A stretch of 64,000 nt of DNA from Nocardia beijingensis NBRC 16342 (GTDB taxonomy: Bacteria; Actinomycetota; Actinomycetes; Mycobacteriales; Mycobacteriaceae), in contig NZ_BDBC01000032.1 in the NCBI RefSeq assembly GCF_001612785.1, positions 124,001-188,000 on the forward strand. Direction: 5' to 3'. Below the pieces are notes generated by a model that was given only the letters and a program-made list of their open reading frames with translations, had not been told where the DNA came from and did no database searches. Shown in pieces: positions 42,015 through 51,328 of the stretch (position 1 is the stretch's first letter; each line of letters begins with the position of its first letter). Position numbers and translations under genes: made by a program.

Positions 42015-42638
42015 TCAGGCCATTTCGGGAACGCGCAGGTGCGCGAACGCCAAGTCGAACTCCCCGACCTCGAGCACATTGGCGCCCACCCGCTGGGTAG
42101 CCGCGCTCCTGATCCGATTGCTGTGCTCGCGGGTGGCGTCCATCGCCTCGCGACTCGCCCAGACCATCGCGCCCACTCCGCGGCCGCTGTCCCGGTCGAC
42201 GAACAGGCTGGCGCTGCAGAATCCGTCGAGCGTCTCGATCTGCGGCAGTACTTCCATCCGGAAGGTGTCGATCAGGCGCTCGACCTGTGCCGGATCGACC
42301 TGCACCCAGCTGCACCGCGCGCACGCGGTGTCGTCGGCCGGATGGTCACGGTGCATCACCGCGATGTCCCATTCCTCGACGCGCTCCACCGTGCCGCCGA
42401 GCTGCCGGGCCAGGCCGTCGCGCAGTTGCTGCACGCGTCCTCTGCTGGCATTCAACGCCTGCTGCGACTCCCACGAGGTCGAAGCGATGCACCGTCCCGT
42501 CGACCGGTTCACCAGCAACGACAGTCCGACCCATCCTTCCAGCTGCGGCAGATTCGGCATCAGTTCATCGCGCAGATATGCGATCCCGTCGTCCATCGAT
42601 GACGGCTGGGCCGCGATTGTGCTGGAACGTGCGTACAC
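42015..42638 (-). CDS. Tandem dimeric alpha/beta-barrel (antibiotic monooxygenase-like) protein
   Basis: A 207-residue protein of two similar halves, each a ferredoxin-like alpha+beta module. The halves show parallel segments: LEGWVGLSLLVNRSTGRCIA and LDGFCSASLFVDRDSGRGVG, each followed by a helix with TSWESQQALNA / MVWASREAMDA. This resembles ABM-type domains, which normally act as dimers, so the gene may encode a self-contained pair. The GTG at 42638 has GGAGGT 5 nt upstream. No heme or substrate ligands are obvious. Function unknown. Confidence 0.75.
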   Translation of the reverse strand: MYARSSTIAAQPSSMDDGIAYLRDELMPNLPQLEGWVGLSLLVNRSTGRCIASTSWESQQALNASRGRVQQLRDGLARQLGGTVERVEEWDIAVMHRDHPADDTACARCSWVQVDPAQVERLIDTFRMEVLPQIETLDGFCSASLFVDRDSGRGVGAMVWASREAMDATREHSNRIRSAATQRVGANVLEVGEFDLAFAHLRVPEMA

Positions 42639-42813
42639 GGGCCACCTCCCGCCCTACTCGGGGTGGCGCCCCGGTGGCGCCACCGGACATACTCACCTTC
42701 CTCCGGCCCACGCCCGCACGCAATGCCTCGGTTACCGCCCGGCTACGCCGGCGCTCCGGTGTCCGGTCAGCGCTGCTTCGGTTCGCGCCCGTGACGGCGC
42801 CGGAGAACGGTCG

Positions 42814-42819
42814 TAGCCT
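42814..42819 (+). promoter_or_regulatory. Leaderless -10 element
   Basis: TAGCCT lies 6 nt before the GTG at 42826. Confidence 0.5.
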
Positions 42820-42825
42820 GAGTCG

Positions 42826-43206
42826 GTGACCGACCTGATCAAGGTGGAGGATTCCGAGTCGCTACGCTTGGCGCGCCTATTCCTGGGCCGCACAGTGGAT
42901 CTCGTCATCGACCGCCCGTACGGCAGCCGGCATCCGCGGTGCGGGTTCCGCTATCTGGTCAACTACGGTTACGTTCCGCTCACCCGCGCTCCCGACGGCC
43001 AGGAACTGGACGGGTACTTTCTCGGACCGTCCGAACCGCTGGACTTCGCCCGCGGACGCTGCGTCGGGATCATCCACCGGTGGTACGACGACGACGACAA
43101 ACTGCTCGTCGTCCCGAGCGGCAGCCCGGCGCCGGACGACACGGCGATCGCCGAGGCGGTCGAGTTCCAGGAGACCGCCGGTCACTACGTGATCATCGGC
43201 GGATGA
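42826..43206 (+). CDS. Short inorganic-pyrophosphatase-like protein
   Basis: A 126-residue protein resembling family I inorganic pyrophosphatases but shorter than the usual 160-175 residues. NYGYVPLTRAPDGQELDGYFLG aligns with the core NYGYxxGTxxxDGDPxD. Asp57 and Asp62 are kept, but the middle metal ligand is Gln59 (Asp in true enzymes). YDDDDKLLVVP keeps the second acidic cluster and Lys. The C-terminal Tyr-Lys pair is absent because the protein ends early. It may hydrolyse another phosphate ester or be inactive. Confidence 0.75.
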   Translation: MTDLIKVEDSESLRLARLFLGRTVDLVIDRPYGSRHPRCGFRYLVNYGYVPLTRAPDGQELDGYFLGPSEPLDFARGRCVGIIHRWYDDDDKLLVVPSGSPAPDDTAIAEAVEFQETAGHYVIIGG

Positions 43207-43264
43207 CCGGCGCGCACCCGCGCGCAGCTCGATTGGGCAGGGCGATACCGGGTAGGCCCCTGCC

Positions 43265-43381
43265 ATGGAACTGTTGGTGATTCTCGGACTCGCGGTGCTG
43301 GTCGGCGCGGTGATCCTGTATCGCAAGAGGTCCGGTAAACGGCCCGGCGCACCCGAGGTCCCCGGAAACGACGGCGAGTAG
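43265..43381 (+). CDS. Small single-pass membrane peptide
   Basis: A 38-residue protein with one hydrophobic helix (ELLVILGLAVLVGAVILY) followed by a basic segment RKRSGKRPG, placing the C-terminus in the cytoplasm. The ATG lies 6 nt after TAGGCC, a near-consensus -10. It is 9 nt before the DUF6480 gene, which it may accompany. Function unknown. Confidence 0.5.
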   Translation: MELLVILGLAVLVGAVILYRKRSGKRPGAPEVPGNDGE

Positions 43382-43390
43382 GGAGCGGCT

Positions 43391-43621
43391 ATGAGCGCGA
43401 TGGATCCCGATCCCGCGAAAACCCCTGACCTGGAACCCGGCGGCGGCGTCGCCCCCGGCTCCACACCACCGGACACGCCGCAGACCTCCGGGTTGTCCGC
43501 GCCGGAGCCGAGCACCCGGCACCACTTCCCGGTCACCGGCGTGGTGGCGATGCTCATCGGCGCACTGGTGATCCTGCTGTTCGTGGCCGTCGCGGTCGGG
43601 CTCGTGGTGTCGATGCTGTGA
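43391..43621 (+). CDS. DUF6480-like small membrane protein
   Basis: A 76-residue protein with a Pro/Asp-rich N-terminus (DPDPAKTPDLEPGGGVAPG) typical of DUF6480, and one C-terminal membrane helix (VVAMLIGALVILLFVAVAV). GGAGCGG precedes the ATG. Members often sit next to stress genes, as here (SDR and hemerythrin). Function unknown. Confidence 0.72.
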   Translation: MSAMDPDPAKTPDLEPGGGVAPGSTPPDTPQTSGLSAPEPSTRHHFPVTGVVAMLIGALVILLFVAVAVGLVVSML

Positions 43622-43687
43622 CCCGCCGCCACCGACGGTCGGCCGATCCGCTGGATCGGCCGACCGCGGGTCATCGCGCGCCGCGGG

Positions 43688-44527
43688 TCACAGGATCGGC
43701 CTGCCCCCGGTGACGGCGATGCGAGCGCCGGAGACGTAGCTGCCGTCGTCGGAGGCCAGCATGACGTAGGTGGGCGCCAGTTCGGCCGGTTGGCCCGCGC
43801 GGCCCAGCGGGGTGTCGTCGCCGAACTGTGTGACCTTCTCCACCGGCATGGTGGACGGGATCAGCGGAGTCCAGATCGGTCCCGGCGCGACGCTGTTGAC
43901 CCGGATCCCGCGCTCGCCCAGCAACTGCGCGAGGCTGGCGGAGAAGTTCGCGATGGCGGCCTTGGTCGCCGCGTACGGAGCAAGGGTGGGTGAGGGCATG
44001 TCGGAGTTCACCGAGGAGCTGCCGATGATCGATGACCCCGGCGGCATGTGCGGCAGCGCCGCCTTCACCAGGTAGAAGTAGGCGTTGATGTTCAGCTTGA
44101 CGGTGTGCTCGAACTCCTCGTCGCTGATCTCTTCCAAGGTCTCGTGCGTCATCTGGAACGCGGCGTTGCTGACCAGGACGTCGATCTTGCCGAATTCCCG
44201 CACCGCTCGATCGATGACCGCGCGGCAGTGCGCGGCCTCGGACAGGTCGCCGGGCACGAGCACGGCTTTGCGTCCGGCCTGGGTCACCAGGTCGGCGACC
44301 TCCTTCGCGTCCTCGTCCTCGTCGAGGTAGGAGATCAGCACGTCGGCGCCTTCGCGCGCGTAGGCGATCGCCACCGCCCGTCCGATGCCGCTGTCGGCGC
44401 CGGTGATCACTGCGGCCTTGCCGGTGAGTTTGCCGGAGCCGCGGTAGCTGTCCTCACCGCAGTCCGGTACCGGAGTCATCCTGGCCTGGATACCGGGGAC
44501 TTTCTGCTGCTGTTCGGGAAACCCCAT
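43688..44527 (-). CDS. SDR family oxidoreductase (general stress protein 39-like)
   Basis: A 279-residue SDR of the extended GSP39/YhdF-like type: an N-terminal 40-residue arm (FPEQQQKVPGIQARMTP) precedes the Rossmann fold. TGADSGIG is the cofactor motif, NAAF replaces NNAG, and the catalytic pair is in PYAATKAAI. The family is linked to osmotic, ethanol and general stress. It is 38 nt downstream of the hemerythrin gene on the same strand, so they are probably co-transcribed. Confidence 0.9.
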   Translation of the reverse strand: MGFPEQQQKVPGIQARMTPVPDCGEDSYRGSGKLTGKAAVITGADSGIGRAVAIAYAREGADVLISYLDEDEDAKEVADLVTQAGRKAVLVPGDLSEAAHCRAVIDRAVREFGKIDVLVSNAAFQMTHETLEEISDEEFEHTVKLNINAYFYLVKAALPHMPPGSSIIGSSSVNSDMPSPTLAPYAATKAAIANFSASLAQLLGERGIRVNSVAPGPIWTPLIPSTMPVEKVTQFGDDTPLGRAGQPAELAPTYVMLASDDGSYVSGARIAVTGGRPIL

Positions 44528-44565
44528 GTCGGTCCTCTCCTTCTCCGTTCGGGGCTGGGGATGGG

Positions 44566-45126
44566 TCAGGTGTCCTGCTGCTGCCGCCAGTCGCGCACCG
44601 CGTCGCGGGCCCGGTCGAACAGCGCCAACGGCGGGCCTGCCACCAGATTCGCCAGCGCGGACTCCCCCGCGTGCGGGTGCGGCCTGGTCGGCGCCACGGC
44701 CTCGGCGGCGCGCAGCGACCCGGCCATCCGCTGCAGCTGGCTGCTGGAGAACTGCGCACGCAGCAGGGCGAACTCCTCGGCCTCCTCGTGGGCGGCGTGC
44801 TCCCGCACGGCGTCGGCGAAGCGGGTGAACCGGGCGTCGAAGTCGGGATGGTCCACCCCGAGGTCGTAGAGGTCGGCCAGCGCGCGTTTGGCCGCGTTCT
44901 CCTCCTCCAGCCGCGGCTGCACGATGTCGGCGTCGGCGCCGAAACGGGCGCGTCCGGCGACCGGATGCACGACCTCTTCCTCGGCGCTCTCGTGCACGGC
45001 CAGCAAGCGCACCAGATCGGTGAACAGATCCTGTCTCCCGTCGTGACCGGCCTGCAGTCGCGCCAGCAGGGTGCGAATCTCCTCGTGCTGTGCGGTGAGC
45101 AGGTCGACGACATCCTGGTCGGTCAT
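44566..45126 (-). CDS. Hemerythrin HHE domain protein
   Basis: A 186-residue protein whose first 140 residues are a hemerythrin-like HHE four-helix bundle. Iron-ligand candidates are His/Glu in LLTAQHEEIRTLL, LLAVHESAEEEVVHP and VREHAAHEEAEEF. Such proteins bind O2 or NO or sense oxidants. The ATG at 45126 starts at the family N-terminus (TDQDVVDLL). The C-terminal 45 residues are unassigned. It is followed by the stress SDR in one unit. Confidence 0.88.
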   Translation of the reverse strand: MTDQDVVDLLTAQHEEIRTLLARLQAGHDGRQDLFTDLVRLLAVHESAEEEVVHPVAGRARFGADADIVQPRLEEENAAKRALADLYDLGVDHPDFDARFTRFADAVREHAAHEEAEEFALLRAQFSSSQLQRMAGSLRAAEAVAPTRPHPHAGESALANLVAGPPLALFDRARDAVRDWRQQQDT

Positions 45127-45259
45127 CGCAACACTCGTTTCTGTCGCTGTGGAATGCCTTGCCTTGCTGTCGCTTTCGTGGCCCGGGGCGATCACTCGGG
45201 GTCGCCTGACCCTGTCGCCGGGCGGATACCCGGGCAGCCGGAGGCCAATCAGCGCGCCC

Positions 45260-48200
45260 TTACTGGGCTTCGCGCGGGGGTAGCAGCCGTGGCAGCAGCA
45301 CCGCGGCGGCGGTCGCGGTGGTCGCGCAGGTGGTCGCGATCCCCCAGCCGACCGGATCCAGCGGGCGGCAACCGAAGTATCCGCACAGTCCCGGCGTCAT
45401 CACGATCGCGCCGAGCACCGCGCCGCTGGCGGCCGTGGTGACCCACACCAGTGGGCTGCGGTAGCCGGAGACCAGCGTCTGGCCCAGCTGGGTGCCGATG
45501 AGCGCGACCAGGCCGATGGTGGCGGCGCGCCGCTGCGTGCCGGTCATCCGGCCCAGGGTCCAGGCCACCGAGGCGCTGGTGGCCGTGGCGACACCGCGGA
45601 CACCGAGGGTGCGCAGCAGGTCGGGACCCAGCCGCGCGGGCGGCAGTTCGGCCAGCCGCTCGGCGGCCCGCTGCGCCTGGGCCTGCGGGTCGTCGGCGTC
45701 GTCCGGATCGACCGCGTCCCCTTCGCGCGAGAGGGCCAGTGCCATCGCGGGGAACATGTCGGTGAGCATGTTCACCAGCAGGAACTGCCGGGTGCCCAGC
45801 GGCGCCTGGCCGCTGACGGCGGTGCCGTAGAGCGTGAAGGCCACCTCCCCGGCGTTGCCGCCGACCAGCACGCCGACGGCGTCGCCGACCCGCTGCCACA
45901 TGCCGCGGCCTTCGACGAGGGCGTGCAGCAGCACCAAGGGGTCGGGATGGGTGAGCACCATGTCGGCGGCGTTGCGTGCGGCGACCGAACCCTGTGCGGC
46001 CAAACCGATTCCGACGTCGGCGGTGCGGATCGCGGCGGCATCGTTGCTGCCGTCGCCGGTCATGCCGACCACGTGGCCTGCGCGGCGCAGCGCCGCCACG
46101 ATGCGCACCTTCTGCTCCGGGCTCACGCGGGCGAAGACCGTGCTCTGTTCGATCAGTTCCGCGCGCGCGGTCTCGTCGAGACGGTCCAGATCCGCGCCCG
46201 TCACCACCTGTCCCGCCTCGATGCCGAGCTGGCGGGCCACCGCCGCCGCGGTGACCGGGTGGTCACCGGTGATCATGCGGACGCTGATGTCGTTGCGCCG
46301 CAGCGCGGTGACCAGCGGCACCGTCTGCGGGCGCGGGGCGTCGGCGAGGCCGATGAACCCGAGCAGGCTGAGTTCGGCGACCGCCGCCTCGACGTCGTCG
46401 GGTGCGGCGGACAGGTCGCGGCGGGCCACCACCAACACCCGCAGCCCTTGCTCGGCGAGACCGCGGACCGCCTGTTCGGCGCGTTCGCGCATGCGTTCGT
46501 CGAAAGGTCGGTCGGTGTCGTCGATCCGCACGCCGGTGCAGCGCGACAGCACCACTTCGGGCGCGCCCTTCACGATCAACCGCAGTTTGCGGGCGGTGTG
46601 GCCGAGGGTGGCGGCGTAGCCGCGGTTGGATTCGAACGGGATCTCCTCGATCGCATCCCAGTGGCGGGGGTCGTCACCCAGCGCCTCCGCCGCCTCGACC
46701 ACCGCGCGGTCGGTGGCGTGCGCGGGTGGGCCCTCGGCGGGGTCGGGGCAGGCGCGGGCCGCGGCGCGCAGCAGGCGGCGGGCGTGCTCGCAGGCGGCGT
46801 CCGGAGCCCACTGCTCGTCGAGATCGGCGAGGGTGGTCAGGCGCAGCCGGCCTTCGGTGAGGGTGCCGGTCTTGTCGAAGCACAGGGTGTCCACCCGGCC
46901 CAGCGCCTCCACGGTGCGGCTGGCGCGCACCAGCACGCCGTGCCGCGACAGCCTGCGGGCGGCGGCGAGCTGCGCGACGGTGGCCACCAGCGGCAGACCT
47001 TCGGGGACCGCGGCGACCGCGACCGCGACGCCGTCGGCGATCGCGGTGCGCAGCGGCCTGCCCCGCAGCATGCCCAGTCCGGTGACGATGCCGCCGCCGC
47101 TCAAGGTCAACGGCAGGGCGCGGTCGGTCAGGCGGCGCAACTGCGCTTGCACGCCGCCCTTCTCCGGCGGGATGGCCCCGGCGGCGGCGCGGCCGGCCTG
47201 GGTGTCGTCGCCGACGGCGACGACGATGGCTCGCCCGGTGCCGTTGACCACGGTGCTGCCTTCGAAGACCATGCAGGCGCGCTCGGCCAGCGCCTGGCCC
47301 GGGGTGGCCGCGACCTGTTTCTCGACGGTGATCGATTCGCCGGTGAGGCCGGATTCGTCCATTTCGAGGTCGTCGGCGCGCAGCAGCCTGGCGTCGGCGG
47401 GGACGACCTCCCCGGCGCGCAGCACGATCACGTCGCCGAGCGCGAGGACACCGGCGGGCACATGGTGTTCGCGTGGCTCGGCGGTGTCGAGTTCGGCGCG
47501 ATCGATCACGCGGGCGCTGAGCTGTTCCCCCTCGAACAGCCGGTGCAGCGCATTCTCGGCGCGCTGCCGCTGCCAGGCGGAGACCAGCGCGTTGACGCCG
47601 AGCACCGACGACAGCAGCACCGCGTCCGAGGGCGCGCCGAGCACCGCGGTGGCGACCGCGCCGACCCCCAGGATCGGAGTGAGCGGGTCGGCGAGTTCGC
47701 GGCGCAGCTGACCGGCGAACGACGCCGCCGACGCGACGACGCGCACGCCGGGGATGCGGGTGACCCCGCCGGGCCGAGCGCGTTCGGTCACCGGGACCGG
47801 TCGCGGCAACCGGCTGAGCACCTCGTCGGGTTCGAGGGCATGCCAGGGCAGCAGCGGCGCGAGCGTGGCGGGCGGCGCGGTGCGTCCGCAACGCCATCCG
47901 GTGTAGGCGCCGGAGAGCAGGCCGGTGTAGTGGGCGGCGGTCATGGGCGAGGACCGGCCCGCGCTGGCCGGGGCGATCGCCAGCAGCAGCCCGCCCAGCG
48001 CGGCCCCGGACAAGGCCAGTGAACGGCCGCGTTCGCTGACCTGACGAGCCGGAGCGATGGCGGCGAGGACACGATCGGCCTGGGCGAGGTCGCGGCAGAC
48101 CGCGTCGGCGGTCCACGGCATCCGCAGCGCCCTGCCCTCCCGCACGGCCAGGCCGATCGCGACATCGGCGTGGGCCAGCGCCTTGTGCGCGCGTGGACTG

Positions 48201-49870
48201 AGCACGGCCACCACGTGCCCGTCCTTCTGCAGCGCGCGCACCAGCCCGCTCATCGACGTGGACGGGGAGACGAATTCGTCGGCCATGGACCGCAACTCGG
48301 CGGCGTCGGCGCCACCGGCGAGGGTCACGCGCAGTCCGGCGCTGCGGGCGCGGCCGAGCAGGGCGTGCGCCCTGCGGTCGAGTTCACGGCCGATCAGCAC
48401 CCGCCCGACCGGTGTTCCGTTGTCGTGCAGTTCCCGCCACACCGGGCGCAGCGTCACACCGTCGTCGGGTTTTCCGGTCGCCGGGTGCACCAGGCGGCGG
48501 TGGCCTCCGGCCGACAGGTAGCGGCCGGTCTCGTCCGGTTGCGCGTCGTCGCGGCCGTCGGCGGTCTCGTGTTCCCACAGCAGGCGCTGGCTCGCGCTCC
48601 ATACCTGCGCGACCGACCATCTCGGGTCGGTCGCTTCGGCGTCGAGCACCAGACGCCGGGCGGTCAGCAGCGACTCGCCGTCGATGACCAGCGCCGACAA
48701 TCGGTCCAGCCGCCGCCACACCCGCGGGTGCAGCGTCAGCACACCCGCCCGGCCCAGCATCGTGGAGACGAGCGCTCCGTAGGCTTCGCGACTGGCCCGC
48801 GCCGCCTTGGGCGCTCCGAGTTCCAGCGCGTCGGCCGCGCCGAACAGGCCACGTCCGCCCAGGACGGAGGTCACCGCGCCCGCCAGCGCACCGGCGGCCG
48901 TTTCGTCGGCGACCCGTTCGATCGGTCCCTGCGGCATCTCGACCACGCGCTCGGGCGGAGACAGCGGATCGCACACCTCCGCGGGACGCCGGTCGATCTC
49001 GGGCTCCCAGTCCTGCCATTGCACGTAGCGGGTCAGCGATTCGGTCAGCGTGAAGCCGCGGTGCACCGCGTCGATCACCAGATTCGCCGTGCCCGCCGCC
49101 GCACTGTTGCCCAGGGCGTTGCCGATCGCGTTCGCCGTGGTGAGCACCAGGTCGGTCCGGGTGCGGCCGAGCTGGTCCTCCAGTCGTTTACGCAGGCGGG
49201 GCTGGGTGTCGACGAAGGCGGCGGCGGCGCGCAACACGCGGGCGGGCCCGCGCAACGGCAGCACCGCGCTCACGGCGGACAATCCGATGGCGCACACGTC
49301 GCCCGCGACCTGGATTCCGGCCGCCAGCAACGGCTCCCGGTCTCCCGGGTGCTCGCAGCCGCGACTCCAGTCCAAGTCGCCGACCGCGGTGTCGGCCTCG
49401 ACGGATTCGATGGCCGACACCAAGGCGGGCAGGTCGGCCGCACCGTGCTCGAGGGCGGCCACGACGCGGCCGGTCACCGCGTTCACCCGCCACCAGCGCA
49501 CGTCGCGGCGGCGATCCAGGGTCCGGTGCAGCGCCTCGGTGACGTCTCCGCTCTTGCCGGAGTCCAGTCCGCGCACCTCGACGCTGGCGCGGTCCTCATA
49601 CAGCGCCACCCGGCGGCGCGACCGCAGCGCGTGCGGGTCGATCAACGCCGCCAGTTCGTCGCGCAGTTCCTCGTCACGGCCGAGGTTCAGCAGCGACGCG
49701 CTCGCCCGCGCGCCCGCCGCCACCGCCTGCACCGCCTGCACCGGCGCCTGCACGGCTTTCGTTCCCAGATCGACGGCCTTGTCCACGCTCGCGCGGGCCA
49801 TCTCCGCCGCCACCGACGTCGGCGCCTCGAGCCACCACGGTGAGACGACTCCGCGTAGTAAGAAGCTCAT
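45260..49870 (-). CDS. Giant cation-transporting P-type ATPase (CtpI/CtpH-like)
   Basis: A 1536-residue P-type ATPase of the actinobacterial CtpH/CtpI type. The first 600 or so residues are a long family-specific region with GXG- and Ala-rich stretches (for example KAVQAPVQAVQAVAAG) and no catalytic motif. The ATPase proper follows: LTGES (actuator), the phosphorylated Asp999 in CFDKTGTLTEG, the nucleotide-binding region GYAATLGHTARKLRLIVKGAPEV (part: KGAPEV) and the hinge TGDGSNDAAAIRTADVGIG. Several C-terminal helices follow. CtpH/I substrates are not settled; divalent metals are suspected. The -10-like TAGCTG lies 6 nt before the ATG at 49870. Confidence 0.9.
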   Translation of the reverse strand: MSFLLRGVVSPWWLEAPTSVAAEMARASVDKAVDLGTKAVQAPVQAVQAVAAGARASASLLNLGRDEELRDELAALIDPHALRSRRRVALYEDRASVEVRGLDSGKSGDVTEALHRTLDRRRDVRWWRVNAVTGRVVAALEHGAADLPALVSAIESVEADTAVGDLDWSRGCEHPGDREPLLAAGIQVAGDVCAIGLSAVSAVLPLRGPARVLRAAAAFVDTQPRLRKRLEDQLGRTRTDLVLTTANAIGNALGNSAAAGTANLVIDAVHRGFTLTESLTRYVQWQDWEPEIDRRPAEVCDPLSPPERVVEMPQGPIERVADETAAGALAGAVTSVLGGRGLFGAADALELGAPKAARASREAYGALVSTMLGRAGVLTLHPRVWRRLDRLSALVIDGESLLTARRLVLDAEATDPRWSVAQVWSASQRLLWEHETADGRDDAQPDETGRYLSAGGHRRLVHPATGKPDDGVTLRPVWRELHDNGTPVGRVLIGRELDRRAHALLGRARSAGLRVTLAGGADAAELRSMADEFVSPSTSMSGLVRALQKDGHVVAVLSPRAHKALAHADVAIGLAVREGRALRMPWTADAVCRDLAQADRVLAAIAPARQVSERGRSLALSGAALGGLLLAIAPASAGRSSPMTAAHYTGLLSGAYTGWRCGRTAPPATLAPLLPWHALEPDEVLSRLPRPVPVTERARPGGVTRIPGVRVVASAASFAGQLRRELADPLTPILGVGAVATAVLGAPSDAVLLSSVLGVNALVSAWQRQRAENALHRLFEGEQLSARVIDRAELDTAEPREHHVPAGVLALGDVIVLRAGEVVPADARLLRADDLEMDESGLTGESITVEKQVAATPGQALAERACMVFEGSTVVNGTGRAIVVAVGDDTQAGRAAAGAIPPEKGGVQAQLRRLTDRALPLTLSGGGIVTGLGMLRGRPLRTAIADGVAVAVAAVPEGLPLVATVAQLAAARRLSRHGVLVRASRTVEALGRVDTLCFDKTGTLTEGRLRLTTLADLDEQWAPDAACEHARRLLRAAARACPDPAEGPPAHATDRAVVEAAEALGDDPRHWDAIEEIPFESNRGYAATLGHTARKLRLIVKGAPEVVLSRCTGVRIDDTDRPFDERMRERAEQAVRGLAEQGLRVLVVARRDLSAAPDDVEAAVAELSLLGFIGLADAPRPQTVPLVTALRRNDISVRMITGDHPVTAAAVARQLGIEAGQVVTGADLDRLDETARAELIEQSTVFARVSPEQKVRIVAALRRAGHVVGMTGDGSNDAAAIRTADVGIGLAAQGSVAARNAADMVLTHPDPLVLLHALVEGRGMWQRVGDAVGVLVGGNAGEVAFTLYGTAVSGQAPLGTRQFLLVNMLTDMFPAMALALSREGDAVDPDDADDPQAQAQRAAERLAELPPARLGPDLLRTLGVRGVATATSASVAWTLGRMTGTQRRAATIGLVALIGTQLGQTLVSGYRSPLVWVTTAASGAVLGAIVMTPGLCGYFGCRPLDPVGWGIATTCATTATAAAVLLPRLLPPREAQ

Positions 49871-49960
49871 ACACGGCAGCTACCCAGGCAAGCACAGAGC
49901 AAACCGTCGCGGCCGCGGCGTGTGCGCCGCGGCCGGGCCCGTCGCGGACCCGTCGCGCGG

Positions 49961-51151
49961 TCAGTTCGCGGTCGGGTCGAGCACGATCTTCACCGCGCCG
50001 TCGGTCTTCTGCTGGAAGGTGGCGTAGGCCCGCGGCGCGTCGGTCAGCGGGAGGCGATGGGTGGCGAAGGTGTCCACGCCCAGCGGGTCGCCGTCGCGCA
50101 GCAGCGGCATGATGTCATCGACCCACCGTTTGACGTTCGCCTGGCCCATCCGCACCTGGATCTGCTTGTCGAACAGCACCCGCATCGGCATGGGGTCGAG
50201 CATGCCGCCGTAGACGCCGATCACCGAGATCGTCCCGCCGCGCCGGACGATGTCGACGGCCGAGTGCAGGGCCGCGAGCCGGTCGACGCCCGCGGTGTCC
50301 ATCACCTTCTGGGCCACCAGATCCGGCAGGAACGCCGCCGAGCGCTGCGCCATCGACGCCAGCGGCGAGCCGTGGGCCTCCATGCCCACCGCGTCGATCA
50401 CCGAGTCGGTGCCACGGCCGTCGGTCCAGCCGCGGATGATGTCGCCGAGCGGTTCGTCGACGGCGTCGAGATCGATCACCTCCACGCCGCGTTCGGCCGC
50501 GCGGGCCAGCCGCTCGGGCACCCGGTCGACGCCGATGACGCGGTAGCCGCGATGCGCGGCGACCCGGCAGGCCATGTCGCCGATCGGGCCCAGACCCAGC
50601 ACGGTCACCGATCCGCCGTCGGGCACCGCGGCGTATTCCACCGCCTGCCACGCGGTGGGCAGCACGTCCGACAGGTACAGGAAGCGGTCGTCGGACGGCC
50701 CGTCGGGTACTTTGACGTGGGTGGCGTCCGCGTGCGGCACCCGCAGATACTCCGCTTGGCCGCCGGGCACCTGCCCGTAGAGCTTCGAATAGCCGAACAG
50801 GGCCGCGCCGCAGCCGTATTCGCGGACCTGCGTCGTCTCGCACTGGGTGGGCAGGCCGGTGCGGCACATGTAGCAGGCGCCGCAGCTGATCTGGAACGGG
50901 ATGACGACGCGATCGCCGCGCCGCAGCCCGGTGACGGCCGAGCCGGTCTCCACCACCCGTCCCATGGGTTCGTGGCCGAGGACGTCGCCGTTGCTCATGT
51001 AGGCGCCGAGCACTTCGTACAGGTGCAGGTCGGATCCGCAGATACCGGTGGAGGTGACCTCGATGATCGCGTCCGTCGGGGCCTCGATCCGGGGATCGGG
51101 CACCGTCTCCACGGCGACTTTGCGTCGTCCTTGCCAGGTCACTGCCTTCAT
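49961..51151 (-). CDS. Zinc-dependent alcohol dehydrogenase (formaldehyde-dehydrogenase type)
   Basis: A 396-residue medium-chain zinc alcohol dehydrogenase. Catalytic zinc ligands are in GICGSDLHLY (Cys) and GHEPMGRV (His, Glu). The structural zinc site CGACYMCRTGLPTQC has four cysteines. The cofactor motif VTVLGLGPIGDMA follows, with an Asp (GVDRV) favouring NAD. It resembles the glutathione-independent formaldehyde dehydrogenases. GAGGAGC lies about 8 nt upstream of the ATG at 51151. It is divergent from the PLP enzyme at 51329. Confidence 0.9.
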   Translation of the reverse strand: MKAVTWQGRRKVAVETVPDPRIEAPTDAIIEVTSTGICGSDLHLYEVLGAYMSNGDVLGHEPMGRVVETGSAVTGLRRGDRVVIPFQISCGACYMCRTGLPTQCETTQVREYGCGAALFGYSKLYGQVPGGQAEYLRVPHADATHVKVPDGPSDDRFLYLSDVLPTAWQAVEYAAVPDGGSVTVLGLGPIGDMACRVAAHRGYRVIGVDRVPERLARAAERGVEVIDLDAVDEPLGDIIRGWTDGRGTDSVIDAVGMEAHGSPLASMAQRSAAFLPDLVAQKVMDTAGVDRLAALHSAVDIVRRGGTISVIGVYGGMLDPMPMRVLFDKQIQVRMGQANVKRWVDDIMPLLRDGDPLGVDTFATHRLPLTDAPRAYATFQQKTDGAVKIVLDPTAN

Positions 51152-51328
51152 CCGCGCGGCTCCTCGGTCGGGGTTCGAGACTTGTCCCCGTCCTACCCGG
51201 ACACTTCGGCCCGAAACGACCGCTCCGGATCGGCCGCAGGCGGCCGGGCAAGACCGCAGGTCACTGAGCGGCGGCATGGGCCGAGATGCCGCAGGTGTGC
51301 CGCCGCCGATTCGGGGTAGGCGGTAGCC

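Noticed and set aside
45923..48022. Plus-strand frame of about 700 codons inside the P-type ATPase.
   Set aside because: Antisense to a clear ATPase with intact motifs; its composition is biased and it has no family similarity.
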